DNA of 64,000 bases, taken from contig NW_005434663.1 in assembly GCF_000315625.1 (NCBI RefSeq), positions 21,001 through 85,000 on the forward strand, given 5' to 3'. The position numbers and the translations under genes are program-made. A model generated the notes under the pieces. That model saw nothing but the letters and a program-made list of their open reading frames with translations, had not been told where the DNA came from and did not search any database. This document shows, piece after piece, positions 46,501-57,404 of this stretch (position 1 is its first letter; each line of letters starts with the position of its first letter). This DNA comes from Guillardia theta CCMP2712. Its lineage: Eukaryota; Cryptophyceae; Pyrenomonadales; Geminigeraceae.

Positions 46501-49500
46501 GGAGGGGGAGGGGGAGGGAGCGAGAGAAGGAGAGGGAGAGGGAGCGAGAGGGGGTGGGGAGAAGGAGAGGGAGAGAGAGAGAGGAAACAAGGAGGGGAGG
46601 GTGACAGTACCATGATAGACGCACTGGATGGTGGTCCACAACCCCTGGACCTCAATAAGCTGAGCGAGGGTCCTCTTGGCCACTAGCAGAGACCAGTACC
46701 ACTGCTTGACCTGCTTGTGAAGGTTCAACTGACTCTCGTCCTCCTGTAGGTGGTGGGAGGAGTGGGAGAGCGACTGGGAGTTGGAGAGGAGGGACAGGCT
46801 CTCCTGCAGTGCCATGGTCGTCCTTCCTGCCCACTGACCATCCACGATGTACACCAGGATGCCCGAGGAAGTCATGTGTTGCTGGAAGACAAACTCTTCG
46901 CTCCTCCACTCGAACTCGATCCTCCTGATCACGTCGCGTGTCAACTGCTCCTTCCTCGCTCGTGCCGCTGCGATCCTGAGCAGCTCGACGCTGCGGGTCA
47001 AGTTGATCTTCATGATGTCGGCCACGTTGACAGACGTCATGAGCCGGCGGGAGGACATGGAGTGCAGACTGCCCTGGGAAACGAAGAGACGGCGGGAGGA
47101 GGAGGGGTCGAGGCTGCTCCTCATGTTTACCAGGTCTGCGTCATCGAACAAAGCAACGGAGTTCCTCCTGGCCTGCAGAACTTCCAACCAGTGGACTTCT
47201 GACATGCAATGGATGTCTTCCACCAGCTGCATGCAGTGGAGGTTGTTGTAGGCGCGGGTGAGGAGCCTGTCCAGCTCCTTGTAGGCTCGGTTCTCCTTGA
47301 TGAAGTCCTCCCCCTGCTTCAGCTCCTCCTGGAACCCAACGATGGACGCGAGGTGAGAGGAGATGTTTGTCACGAAGTTCATGATGGACATGCCGAAGAG
47401 CGACTGCAGCGACTCGTCGATCCGATCCTTGAGCATGAAAAGTCGCTCGAAGCGCTCCAAGTGCGTCCGAATGCCCTCGAGCCCGTAGGAGGGCATCAGG
47501 TCTATCTGCATTGAAATCTGCGCGTTGCTCAGCTTCTTCCACCTCTCCTCCAGCTGCAGCAGCTGAGGTTTCAGCTCCTTGATCTGCCTGTGCGCATCCC
47601 GGGGGTCACACAGCGGCTGGGTGGGGCCGTCGAGCCCGAAGAAACTTCGCTTGAGGGCCTCGATGTCCTTGCGAAGACTCTCTTCCTCGAACGAGATCTT
47701 GGCGATCAGCTTGTTCCTCTCCTGCACCACGACCATGTGCCCATGCTCTTTCAGCCGCTGCACCTCCGCAAACTTCCAGTTCAGCCGCTGGAACTCCACG
47801 CGCAGCGAGTCAGCGCTAACGACAAGGCACGCCTGAGTGCTCTCGAGCACTGACTCCACGAAAGTCAGCTGGGACCCGTAGGTCTTGTCCAGCTGGTCAG
47901 CCTGCTGGATGGTATTGTGGAGTGTGACCATCCCGTCCACTGACGTGTCCACCACTGTTGCCTGCACCTCCTCGATGAGCCTGTCGCATGCTGCGTGTAG
48001 GCCGCGCACATAGCCGAGGGCCTGGGCGAGGAGGAACTGAGCGAAGAGCGTCTTCCAGGAGCGAGCTTCAGCCTTGAGCGAGTTCTTGAGAGCGACGGTG
48101 TCGAGGGAGAGAGCTCCGATGTTGTGCACGGGAGTGATGTCTTGGATTTCCTGCTCCACCTTCCAGTGGCTCTCCATCTCTTGGAGGAGGGAAGAGACGG
48201 CAGAGGCATCGAAGACGGGCGAGCGCAGCGACATGGAGTGCCTCTCAATCTGCTTCAGCGTCTTGGCGATGCGCAGCGGGGGATGCTGGTTGCTGACGAT
48301 CTTGGCGTCCCATCGCATCCTCTGGGACTTGCTGTGGAGGTTGAGGAGGAAGTCTTTCTCCTTGGGGTCTTCTAGGAAGAGAGCTAGCAGGCCGATCTTC
48401 TTGAGGAAGACCTCGATCGCAGCGTTCTTGTCTGTCATCCACAGATAGTCCCACCTGTGGAACGGCTGAAGAAACTCCTCCACCATCTGCTTCAGCACCC
48501 CGAGCCCTCCCGCCAGCATTACAATCATCTTCATCACCTTCCTGTCCTTGGCAATGTGCAAGTGCATAGAGAACTTCTGATCAAGCTTGCTCTCCTCCTG
48601 CTTCTCCTCCGTCTCCTCCTTCTCCCCCTCCTCTGTAACCTTCTTTTCTCTTCCCTCAAAGCCCCACATGGCGACCTTGGCCGTGGAGAGGATACACATA
48701 TGAGCGACTTCGTCGATGGCGTGCTGGATCTGCTCGAGGGACGGGACGAGAGCCACGTTGGGGTACTGCAGCTCGACATCGACGTCGAAGATCGGCCGGT
48801 CGATGTAGAAGAGGCCAGTGGGGCCAGCAATCAGCCTGTCCTTGAGCTTGTTAAGCGTCAGCACCAGCCCCTCCCGCACGGCCACGTAGCTCATGAAGCC
48901 ATAGTGCTTCTTCAGCTCGATCAGGTAGTGGTTGTCGTCAGTGTGGAAGCCGTACGGGGATGGAATCTTGCTCACTACCTCTTCCACCGCCATCTCCGCC
49001 TCCCTGTTCAGCTGGGGAGAGGAAGTAAGGGTGTCAAACTCGGTGAGGGAGGAGGTGGGGAGGAGTTACCTGGGCCACCTGCTGGGCTTTCTGGACGATG
49101 GTGGACTTCTGGTCCTCGAGGAACTTGTCGATGCCTCCTCCTCCCAGCGTGTAGGTGACGTTGTCGGGAATCTCGATCAGCGTCGTGTCCTGGATGCTCT
49201 TCAGCACCCTCTCCACCTGCCCAGCTGTCAAGGCACTCCCGCTTGTCAAAGTCAAAGATTGACCCGGTCAGTGAGGATGGAGTGCGTGTCATCGATGAGG
49301 GAGTTGAGGTACTCCAGACCAGCTCGGATGCTCAACAGAAAGGCGTCGATGTTCAAGCTTGTCAAGCACAATGAGCTATTATCCACTTCCCTCCCCAGCT
49401 GAGAGCTCACCTGACCCACGTGAGAGAGTAGAGCCCAGGATTCATCCTCGACTGCGTCAAATGTCAACGCAAGAGGTGTGAGGTAAGAGGGAGCTGGAGA

Positions 49501-52500
49501 CCTCGAGGTCGTCGATGATGTTGCTCATCGCGGGTTTGAGAGGAGGAGGGATGCGCTGGATCGATGTCCGGTACTCTTGCAGGATCTCGATCAGAGCAGA
49601 CTTGTGCCTCTTCAGCGTCGTCTCCCTCTCCAGCGCCTTCCGAGCTGCTTCAGGGAGCGCAAACCCGCAATGAAGGAATCCTTTGGCGTCTCGAATCTGT
49701 CTCAGGTCGTCAGGAGGGAGTGTCAACTTCAGCTGCGGCCCACCAGCTGCAACACCCCGTCGTCGAAGTTGACGCAGAACTCGAATGTCTCGGGGTGCTT
49801 GATGAGAAGAGTTGCCTGCAACCCAGACCACAAGACGTCTACTGTGCTGGTCCAGGCCTTCGACAAACACCATGTCAAACATCTCATGGGTGAATCAGAG
49901 GGGCGGCATGATCAAAGAAAAACGTCAACGGGCAGGGACGAGTCAAGCATCACCTGATACCATCTTGCCATGTAGTCAGCCAGCGTCTCATCCGTCACCG
50001 TTGCAATGCGCATGAACTTCCGGAAGAGAGCCGTGCCGTGCATGTCCGTCCTCATGGACTGGCAGCTCGCCACCGACTCCTTCACCCGCTGCTGCAGCTG
50101 CCGAGCCCATAGGATGTGATTGACAACAGGAGAGGCGTTCCTCTGTGCAGGAGGTGACTCTTTGTTCACCTCGTACTCCACCTGCAGCAGGTATGTCAAC
50201 AAGTCCTGCAAGTTTGCGGGGAGAGGATTACTTGTATCCTTCGTATCATCTCAAGGAATCTCCTGAGAACAGACTGGTACAGCTTCTCGATTCCCCGCCA
50301 GGCTCCCTTCTTGTCCCGGCCTGATATGCTCTCGAACTGGCAGGAGGATGTGTCAGAGGGAGGAGGAGCGATGTTTCAAAACCTTCTTCATCAACTTCAG
50401 CACGTCGTTGATGTCCACCCCCTCGTTCTGTACAGTCGTTTCCAGCTCCTTCCAGAGGAGCTCATCCAGCTGATAATGTCATCAAGGGAGTGACAGTGAA
50501 GGACACGATGGTTGTCACCCGCAGCAGGTTGGAATTGAACATGACGTAATCGTGATAGAAGTCGTTGTATCTCTCAGTCTCATCTAACATGTCGTTCCTA
50601 GTGAAGCCGTTGGTGAGCTTGAAGATCAGCCCGTCAAAGTCCTCAAGGACTTGCGTCACTCCCTGCATCTCAACCTGCTCTCCACTCAGCTCGTTCACCT
50701 CCCCTCCCCTTCCCGCGCTCGCACCTGCATGTCTGCGAACGCTCGGAACCGGATCCACGAGTCGAAAACCCCGGCGACTTGAGAGAATCTCTGGAGGAGA
50801 GGGTCGAGGCCTTGGAAGACGGTAATGGAGTCGATCTTGACATTTCTAGATTTGCTGTGGAAGAAACTTGAGGGGTGAGCAAGAGGAGGGTCGAGCTGAA
50901 CCTCAGGATCCCATCAAGGTAGGTGATGGTCTTGTTGCACTCATTCTTCAGCAGGGTCAGAACATCTTCGGCTCCCTTGGAGTCGGCAAGAGCTTCTGCT
51001 AAGTTTCGTTTCCAGATTGAATCCGAAGCTTGGTTGTCTCCTAGCAGAGATCTCTTGCAGGCCATCATTACCTGCCTCACTATCCTTCTCAGAAACTGTG
51101 TGACAACATGCGGATTCTGCCAGTAAAGGAGTCAGCAAAGTTAGTTTGCTTGCAAACAATTAAGACGACTTGATATGACTTGGCTGAGACGCAGAGGAGC
51201 TGAACGCCTTGAAAGATGGGTAAGATCGAGTCATAAATCTCTGCGACTTTCGGTTTGGGTTGGTACAGCTTGTCAAGACGAGGCTCGAGCAGAGCAAAGT
51301 GACGGACGTTCTCCTTGGTTGCACTGATAGCATCGGAGATTCTAAGCTCGAGGATTTTCCATCTTCTGCTCGATTTGGAATGAGAGGTGGAGTTAACGGT
51401 GATGACCTGTTTGCATTCAGGTAGACGAAGTTGATCTGTGAACCCAACTAATCGCATCAGACGTGTCCTCCAGCCATCTCCCTCCTCCTTGGGTCCAATC
51501 ACATCCATCAGTTTCGCCGAATTGTCAAATTCTTGCTCCTTTAGCAGCTCCTCTGCCTGGTCGCACCACTTTGTGAGGATCGTTTCGCAATGTGCCTGCA
51601 TCATGCGGGAATCCGAAGAGAGGCTGGACCTGTCGTCGAGGAGGATCTTCTGATCAGGTTTGGCTATCTCGACCACTTTCCTGGCTTCTTCTGAGATATT
51701 CGAGAATTTTTCTAGCACTGAATCGAAGGTGTTCAACATCTCCCGTTGATCTTCGACTTTGCAATCTTTCCATCCTTCCCATTGTGAATCCATCAGGATG
51801 TGCTTGTATACTTCCATCAAGTTCAGATGAATCGAGTCGAAGGAAGGGCCGATGACCTCTCCGCATGTCACATACTCGCAGATATTGTTCGCCTTCAATG
51901 AATTCGAGCCCCTTCTTAGAAACCATACGCAGTGTCCCTTGAGCTGCTCACGAAAGGGGTTTGCCAGCACCAGCTGGGTTTCTTGGGAGTTGGTAGCATT
52001 CTTGCTGTCAGACACCTCCAACTCTGATCCTACCGATTGATCAACCGACTGTCTAGCTTTCGAGCTCAAGGCGGCTGATGCGATCTGTGGGAAGAATCAA
52101 CTCGCATTGAAGAAGGAATAGAACAAGACCTTCAGGAAAGCAAGTCCGTGAGTTTTACTTAAGCCCGGGATCACTTTGGTGTTGTATTTGGGTGTTTGCT
52201 TTTGATAGTAAAACATCAGCCGCTTCCTGTACGGTCCAGCCCCTCGGATGAAACTCTGCAAAAAAAACTTTCAGTCATACACTTTGATGACTCAACCATG
52301 ACACTATATCTGCCACATAATTCAGGAATGATATTACCTTTACAGCTACTTTGGTCGCCTCCACCTCCACCACGGCTTCTATGCTTTCTTTGCTTATTCC
52401 CAATCGCAATTCCAACTGTTCTACAATCCACGATAGGGCAGCAGCTTGGTCAAAGTCATACTTGGCACCTCCGTGGTGCTGCGCAAGAAACGAAGCATCG

Positions 52501-52580
52501 TCGTCGTCCTCGTAGGAGGGCTGGAGCTGCTGCTGGGGAGAAGACGCACGGGAAGAAGAGGATGAGGAGGAGACAGACAT
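33374..52580 (-). CDS. Dynein-heavy-chain-like protein with degenerate AAA1 and AAA4 (putative pseudo-motor)
   Basis: One gene of 19.2 kb with several dozen exons, encoding roughly 4,500-5,000 residues from MSVSSSSSSSRASS at 52580 to a stop at 33374-33376. The tail and linker lie at about 46.2-52.6 kb (WDYLWMTDKNA, SPYGFHTDDNHYLIELKKHY). AAA1 near 45.1 kb has GPAGAGKKSA instead of GPAGTGKTE, and its Walker B reads WLLLEGF where dyneins have CFDEF. AAA2 keeps GQQLSGKS (44.2 kb), VVLDGSMEGAW and SPSTTSKCGIV. AAA3 keeps GSSSSGKSS (42.6 kb) and VVDDLHLAP. AAA4 near 40.8 kb has VVVVEREALQSNRL where the P-loop should be. Stalk coiled coils flank a microtubule-binding region at about 39-40 kb. AAA5, AAA6 and the C-terminal barrel follow (MTYGGILRSSLRSEL, LVLDPHGIAEKWI, RWVLRGIRAQL). 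The layout recalls DNHD1-type dynein relatives. Being full length and free of disruption, it is a functional gene rather than a pseudogene. Confidence 0.88.
37443..37556. repeat. (CAG)n-type repeat inside a dynein-like gene intron
   Basis: A run of CAG/CAC trinucleotides (GGCGGC, CAGCAG, CACCAG variants), lying in an intron between the exons that encode MDIGKASTALK and VLDGDILSFL. Confidence 0.9.
39069..39125. repeat. (GGA)n then (GGT)n repeat inside a dynein-like gene intron
   Basis: About 11 GGA units pass into about seven GGT units. In the gene's frame it would read as poly-Leu and poly-His, but it is flanked by splice sites joining DMRYITRF to ETLELLEP. Confidence 0.9.
39268..39327. repeat. 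Heptanucleotide (GGAGGCA)n repeat inside a dynein-like gene intron
   Basis: About eight perfect copies of a 7-bp unit in the intron that follows the exon ending WIPVASIK. A 7-bp unit cannot keep frame, which supports its intronic status. Confidence 0.92.
41160..41191. repeat. (TCC)n microsatellite in the dynein-like gene
   Basis: About ten TCC units; read in frame on the minus strand as a Gly run between acidic Glu/Asp sequence and NSFHGDMF. It may be a coding low-complexity insert or part of an intron. Confidence 0.85.
46250..46610. repeat. Purine-rich (GGGAGG/GAGAGGG)n tract in a dynein-like gene intron
   Basis: AG-rich sequence on the plus strand, densest at 46490-46600. It fills the intron between the exon ending LIEVQGLWTTIQCVYH and the exon that starts in the next tail or linker segment. 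Confidence 0.75.
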
Positions 52581-52820
52581 GGCGGGAGGAGAATGACAGC
52601 AGATGTCAAAAAGCAGGGGGGTAGGGTGGAGGATTTTGGGTCGGAAATCAGGGGTAGTCAAACATACAAAGAGGGTGGCAATAGAGGGGGAGACCGTCTT
52701 TGTAGCTGTGCTGCAGCTACGACAGGGAGGCTGCCCCACCGAACACGCCCCGCTACTTCTGATGTCGAGTCACGGGTGAACGCAACTTGAAGTGAGAGAC
52801 TTGGCAAGTGGCTCAGGCTA

Positions 52821-53665
52821 CTACTGATAGTAGGTCTTGCTCGCACCGTACAGGCTTACGTCTGTTTGCGAGCGGAAGCCGAAGCTTAACTGCAGACCCC
52901 GGAGCACGGCATTTGAGCGCCAGGAATCTTTGAGTGACCTACCAGGAAGGAGTGTAGTCAAGTTCACTTCTGCACGATTTGACAGTGACGATTCAGCAGT
53001 GTGCCATGACAGTGCGGGGGTGAAGTCTGAGACAGGAGCATGCTGGGCATTACTTGGTGTGGAACCTGACTGCCACAGACAAGCGTCTGTTTGAGACGAA
53101 GGACTGCACTGAGGAGCGTGTCGTCCCCCCTGGGTGTGGTGTTGGTTGACAGCAATGGGCACAGAACGGAGGAAAGCTTCTGGAAGGCCATGTCGGAATT
53201 TGTCGATTGCTGTTTGCTCGAAGGTACCAAGGTTTGTACTCTCCACTACAGCAGTTGAAAAGACCCTTGAATGGTGTTGGCTTGGGAAGGAGGAGGGCGC
53301 TGGAGGATGATAGGAACACGCGTCTGGCAATGGGGATCGCTCTAGCATGATGGGAGAAGAGGAAACTTGGAGGCAGAAGTTGCAATCTTGATTGGCAGGA
53401 TGCGGCGAAAGAATGTTTGGAGTCATCAGACTGCACTGGCTGACAGAAAGTACCAGCACTGCTTTGACGAATGATTGGAAATGAGTTTTCTGGTCGGATG
53501 AATCGTGTCTTCTTGGATGATCGGAGGAGGGATGAGTATTCACGGGTTGGGCGATGGATCATTGATTGGGGGCTTGAATGAACCAACGTAGGGTAGATCG
53601 AAGATGTTGGCGATCAGGAAGCTCTGTGAACCGGGTAACCAATGCGAGGAGCAATCGTCAGCAGT
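52821..53665 (-). CDS. Hypothetical Ser/His/Pro-rich protein
   Basis: A stop-free minus-strand frame of 240 codons ends TYYQ at 52821, upstream of and parallel to the dynein-like gene. An upstream exon (LIANIFDLPYVGSFKPPIN, about 53570-53640) may join it. The composition is rich in Ser, Gln, His and Thr (NLGTFEQTAIDKFRHGLPEA, NLTTLLPGRSLKDSWRSN) and no domain is recognised. The start codon and first junction are not resolved. It looks more like a disordered regulatory protein than random sequence, but this is a weak call. Confidence 0.4.
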
Positions 53666-54077
53666 CGCGCGCATGCCTTAGCTTCTGCTAGTCTTGAAAC
53701 CTCTCTCATGCATGATTGCTCCTTACATCAGACATAGCCACCACAGTACTCATAACTTGTCAGGAACCCAGCACAAGTATGAAGCTCCATTTAAGAGATG
53801 GCGATGTGGAAAAGAAGGAGCTCGAGTTGTCAAGGACAGAGGTTGATGAACGACCCGTGCAGGGAGCATACCAAGGTGCAAACTTGTAATTGGTGGAATA
53901 TAGATTTTGCATCTGAGACCCGTTTACGGCGGAGATAGCTCATCTAAGGAAGAATCACAAGATCACGACCGTAAGAGCTCTAGTCTCATTGAACCCTTCT
54001 TCATAGTACAAAGTTCAAGGTCTACAAGGTCTACAAGGAAACAAGTTATGAAAAGCTCTGGTCTACAAGGAAGCAAG
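53666..54077. other. Intergenic region with short tandem words
   Basis: Contains repeated GGTCTACAAGG-like words near 54013-54070 just beyond the stop of the Crinkler/RHS-type gene. No gene is seen. Confidence 0.6.
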
Positions 54078-56070
54078 TTAAGAAAAGCTTTGATGACTTT
54101 CAGTTGCTGGCAGGATTAGGCCTTCGAGCGAAAATTCTAGTCCTCCAACCGCCTGACGTGCGTCTCCCTCAGACAGAATCATCACGCTTTGAAACAACTC
54201 AATCCCAAGGCCTACCAAGCTCCCTCGTTGTTTATTCAGCTCTCTCTTGATGGATAAGGTTTGTTCATGCTGCCAACTTGTCGTATTTTCTCGAATGTCT
54301 TGGAGGACAAAGATGAGATTCGCTTTGCTGACATTGTTCAACACAGTAATGTTTGCCAGAATGTCGTACAAAGGTGTAAAAGACACAGAATGCTGCTTTG
54401 CCCTTGTTATCTGGAATAGATACAGTTCTCCTGGTGTCTCAGACAGCATCAAAGCATCCACGCAAGGGAAAGTCTTGGATGAAGGCTTGTAGTACGTTCT
54501 TTCTAGTAGACGGCGATTCAAGCTTTCAGGTCCTCCACAGAATTCCACATATTCACTTCTCATCATCTCAGTCTCAGTCACATGGCTTTGATCTTGCTCC
54601 TCCCCCAACCGCCTTACTTTTCGTTTCCCTCCTTTTCTGAGGATGAGGTGCGAGAGAAATTCAAACAGAACCCAATTTGAAAGTACTTGATCATCCTCCT
54701 CCCTGAAGGCAGCTTTGAAGGCCATGTCGCGATCCCTGTTCATCATGGACCTGGAAATTAAAACCTTTGCATATTCCGAGCAGATCTGAGCCTTCACAGA
54801 GTTGTACGTTGGGCTTGGAACAAGATGTACAACTTTCGAAGGGAGATCGAAGTCTTCATCGTACACAGATCTGACCTTGTCATCGAAATCCTTAACGTCA
54901 GTGATTTTCTTCACTTCCTGAATCAAACTGGAATTTGAATCCGTTAAAAGCATTCTGGGGATGTTTCCCCAAAGCTCGATAGTTCGATTGACTACCGCAT
55001 CGTCTAAGCGTGTCTTGTGCAGCTCTCGAAAGATAGCCATTTCCTCGTCGGTCCATACCGGCAAGAAGTACCGTTTGGCGGTGCCTTCTCTTAACGCTTG
55101 TTTGAAAATACGTTTCTTGGGAGAGGAGAAGATGACGTTCTTGGTGTATGTGCTATAAAAACAAGTTGACTCTGGGTGAAGGTCGCTGAGATACCAACCT
55201 CTGTGCTTGTACAAGATTGATTCGCGATTTTGTTCTCCATTTTTCACACGAAACCAAGAGTCTCCCTTGAAATGAAAGTGATCGTTTCCGCGTTGATAGT
55301 AGACGCTCTCCCGTGTCTGAAGTAGGTACAGAAGCAAATAAAACGCAAAACAAGACTTTCCAATCCCTGGGTTGCCCGTAATGAGGATTGAAGTGAAAGA
55401 TGTCCTGTTTTCTCTTGGTCTTAATGTTTCTCCGTCTAAACCGAAGTTGATCGCAATGATATCCTTGACTTCACGGTAGCACTTCCGTATCAAAAGCTCG
55501 TTTCCATCAAACACCTTTGTTCCTTTCGGCAAACGAACAGTCGTTTGATTGGCATTGATACTTCCAGAACAAGAAACATTCCACAGCCCCATAAGAAATT
55601 CAAGTTCGTCATCCCTTGCTGCTCAAAACAATTCATCACATAAAACCAAGCAAACTTCTTGACTGCTTACCTCCGTCGCTGGAAAAATACTGTGAGATTT
55701 CCTCATGCCGCATTGAATGCTTCTGAAGGTTGAGCTTAAGCTCTTGCAGCTCAGCTTTCTTTGCCGCCTCCTGCGCCCGGAGCTCGGTTTTCTCCTGCTC
55801 ATTGTTGCTCGCGATGATCCTCGCCTGAATATACTCTAGCTCGACTCTCACGCGCTCGATCTCAAGCTGGGCTTTCTCCTGCTCATTGTTGCTCGCGATG
55901 ATCTTCGCCTGAAGCTTCCCGAGTTCGACTCTCACGCGCTCGACCTCAAGCTGGGCTTTCTTCTGCTCATTGTTGTTTGCGATGACCCTCGCCTTTTGCT
56001 TTCGTTTGTCTGCACTGAGCTTCAATCGCCTCTTGTTGGAAAAACCTGCGAGTAGATCATCATCTATCAT
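54078..56070 (-). CDS. Crinkler/RHS-type P-loop NTPase with nuclease-like C-terminal domain and coiled-coil N-terminus
   Basis: Two exons (56070-55671, 55618-54078) join in frame to 646 residues. Residues about 20-110 are a coiled coil built from three similar units of about 28-30 residues (ASNNEQEKAQLEIERVRVEL). Next comes the NTPase: Walker A GNPGIGKSCFAFYLL, an aromatic strand VYYQRGNDHF, GWYLSDLHPE, NVIFSSPKKRIFKQ, VWTDEEMAIFREL and ELWGNIPRMLL. This motif series is typical of Crinkler and retrotransposon-hot-spot (RHS) NTPases. The last 150 residues contain VDALMLSE followed by LYLFQITRAKQHSV, which fits the Asp...Gln-x-Thr core of the PD-(D/E)xK-like nuclease domain seen in this class. 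In the literature such proteins act as secreted or nuclear effectors or as intracellular conflict proteins. No signal peptide is seen, so an intracellular role is inferred. Confidence 0.82.
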
Positions 56071-57087
56071 AGCTTACACTCGTAAAGTATTGCTCGCGAG
56101 TACCTTTCGACGGGCCACTACCACGGAGCTTTGCAAGTGGCGGCATCATGTTCGCTTGGCAGGTGAGGCAGGAAGCAAGACTGAAGTACAATCCTCTTGA
56201 TTCTGCAATCTCTGTGCCATGAGTAGCTGCTTGATGGACCCACAGCACGTGGCGCAGCAGCACCAGCCATAGCGCAGATGCCATGCCTGCGTCTACTGCT
56301 CTCCGACTCTATGAATTTACTCAATAATGGAAGGGTAGCCAGCAAAGTAGGCATATTTTAAGATCCTCTTCTCCTGCACCAGACTGGCCAGCTGCAACTC
56401 AGGTCTGAATTTCTGCATCATCATCGTCGACATCACAGAAGGCTGAAGACCACCAGCTGCCGCAAGTGCCGCAGCCGCTGCCCGGCCACCGCGGCCGCCG
56501 GCCGGGCCCGCGGCCGCCTCAGTCAAGCGGCAAGTTGCCAAGTCAAATAGCTCGCCCAGTTTCAAGTCTATTTCCGGGTTAGGGGCGGGAATGGCTGTGC
56601 AGAGTGTAATTGTAGACCATAACTTGATTTCATGGTAGGAATGGTTGAACGAAGAGTATCTGGAGAGAACGATCGTGTTATAAAGACAGTGCTTCCTTCC
56701 ATGCCTTGGTTCTGAGAAATCTCAGACAACCTCTTGTACTAAAACCTACGGATTGTGATGGATCACATTTTATTGTTTGTGTTCAACATGTATGCTGTAA
56801 GAAGACGCTCTCTTATTCCGCTTCTCCGCGATGCTCCAGAATGAAAAATTTTGGTCGCGAAACTAGTACTGGAGAATTTTGTCTAGAACTGGGGTGTAGT
56901 GTGGTTTTGATGATACGGAATGATGAATGATGAATGATGTACACCAATCAAGTCAGGAACAACTCGGTCTGCTTTAGTTGTTGACGCACTTTTGTGTGTA
57001 TATCTTTACCCTTTGAACGAGTTCAATTCGTTCTTTGCAAATAATCGGATCTGTTGTTCTAATAATAACCTTCCAGAGGAAGAGAAG
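56071..57087. other. Intergenic region with a GC-rich block
   Basis: 56455-56530 is very GC-rich (GGCCGCCGGCCGGGCCCGCGG-like). A minus-strand frame at 56317-56565 ends with FRPELQLASLVQEKRILKY and might be a small gene, but its first half is poly-Ala/Gly from the GC-rich block. 56860-57000 is AT-rich. Confidence 0.5.
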
Positions 57088-57404
57088 ATGTTTGCCTTGC
57101 TTCGGGCGAATGAGCAAGCAAATAATTCACACCCTCAAGCTCAGACACATCTCTTCTCCAGGTTGAAATGTTTTGAAATGCGTAAGAGGTATGTACTAAC
57201 ACAAGTCTTTCAGGGAGGAGATGCAATATTGCGACAAACACTGTGAGAAATATGTGAATCTGTGGGAAGCCAACAACCACAGTGAGAAACGTGAATAGCT
57301 TTCCGCGTCATTTGCTGACTTGTTCTGTAGTCTATGAAAATCCAGCGATCTATGAAAACCTCAATTTCAACCCTAACGCATGGTTTCATGAGCCGCAACC
57401 TTGA
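57088..57404 (+). CDS. Small Cys-containing protein, about 70-80 residues (3 exons)
   Basis: Reading from the ATG at 57088, exon 1 gives MFALLRANEQANNSHPQAQT and more. Exon 2 (57214-57281) gives EEMQYCDKHCEKYVNLWEAN, and exon 3 (57331-57404) gives YENPAIYENLNFNPNAWFHE followed by PQP and a stop. The second intron (57282-57330) is a normal GT-AG intron. The first can be read in phase either as 57162-57213 (52 nt, donor GTTGAA) or as 57189-57213 (25 nt, donor GTATGT). Both contain a perfect TACTAAC branch-point word and give the same downstream frame. The family is not recognised; the spaced cysteines suggest a small mitochondrial or metal-binding protein. Upstream exons are possible. Confidence 0.6.

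Noticed and set aside
33374..52580. Dynein-like locus considered as a decaying pseudogene
   Set aside because: All domains from tail to C-terminus remain in order with consistent splice sites and no frameshifts or internal stops seen in exons; only specific ATPase motifs are lost.
53050..53586. Second overlapping minus-strand frame near the Ser/His-rich hypothetical gene
   Set aside because: It overlaps the longer, better-ending frame at 52821-53543 and has no independent support, although part may be an alternative first exon.
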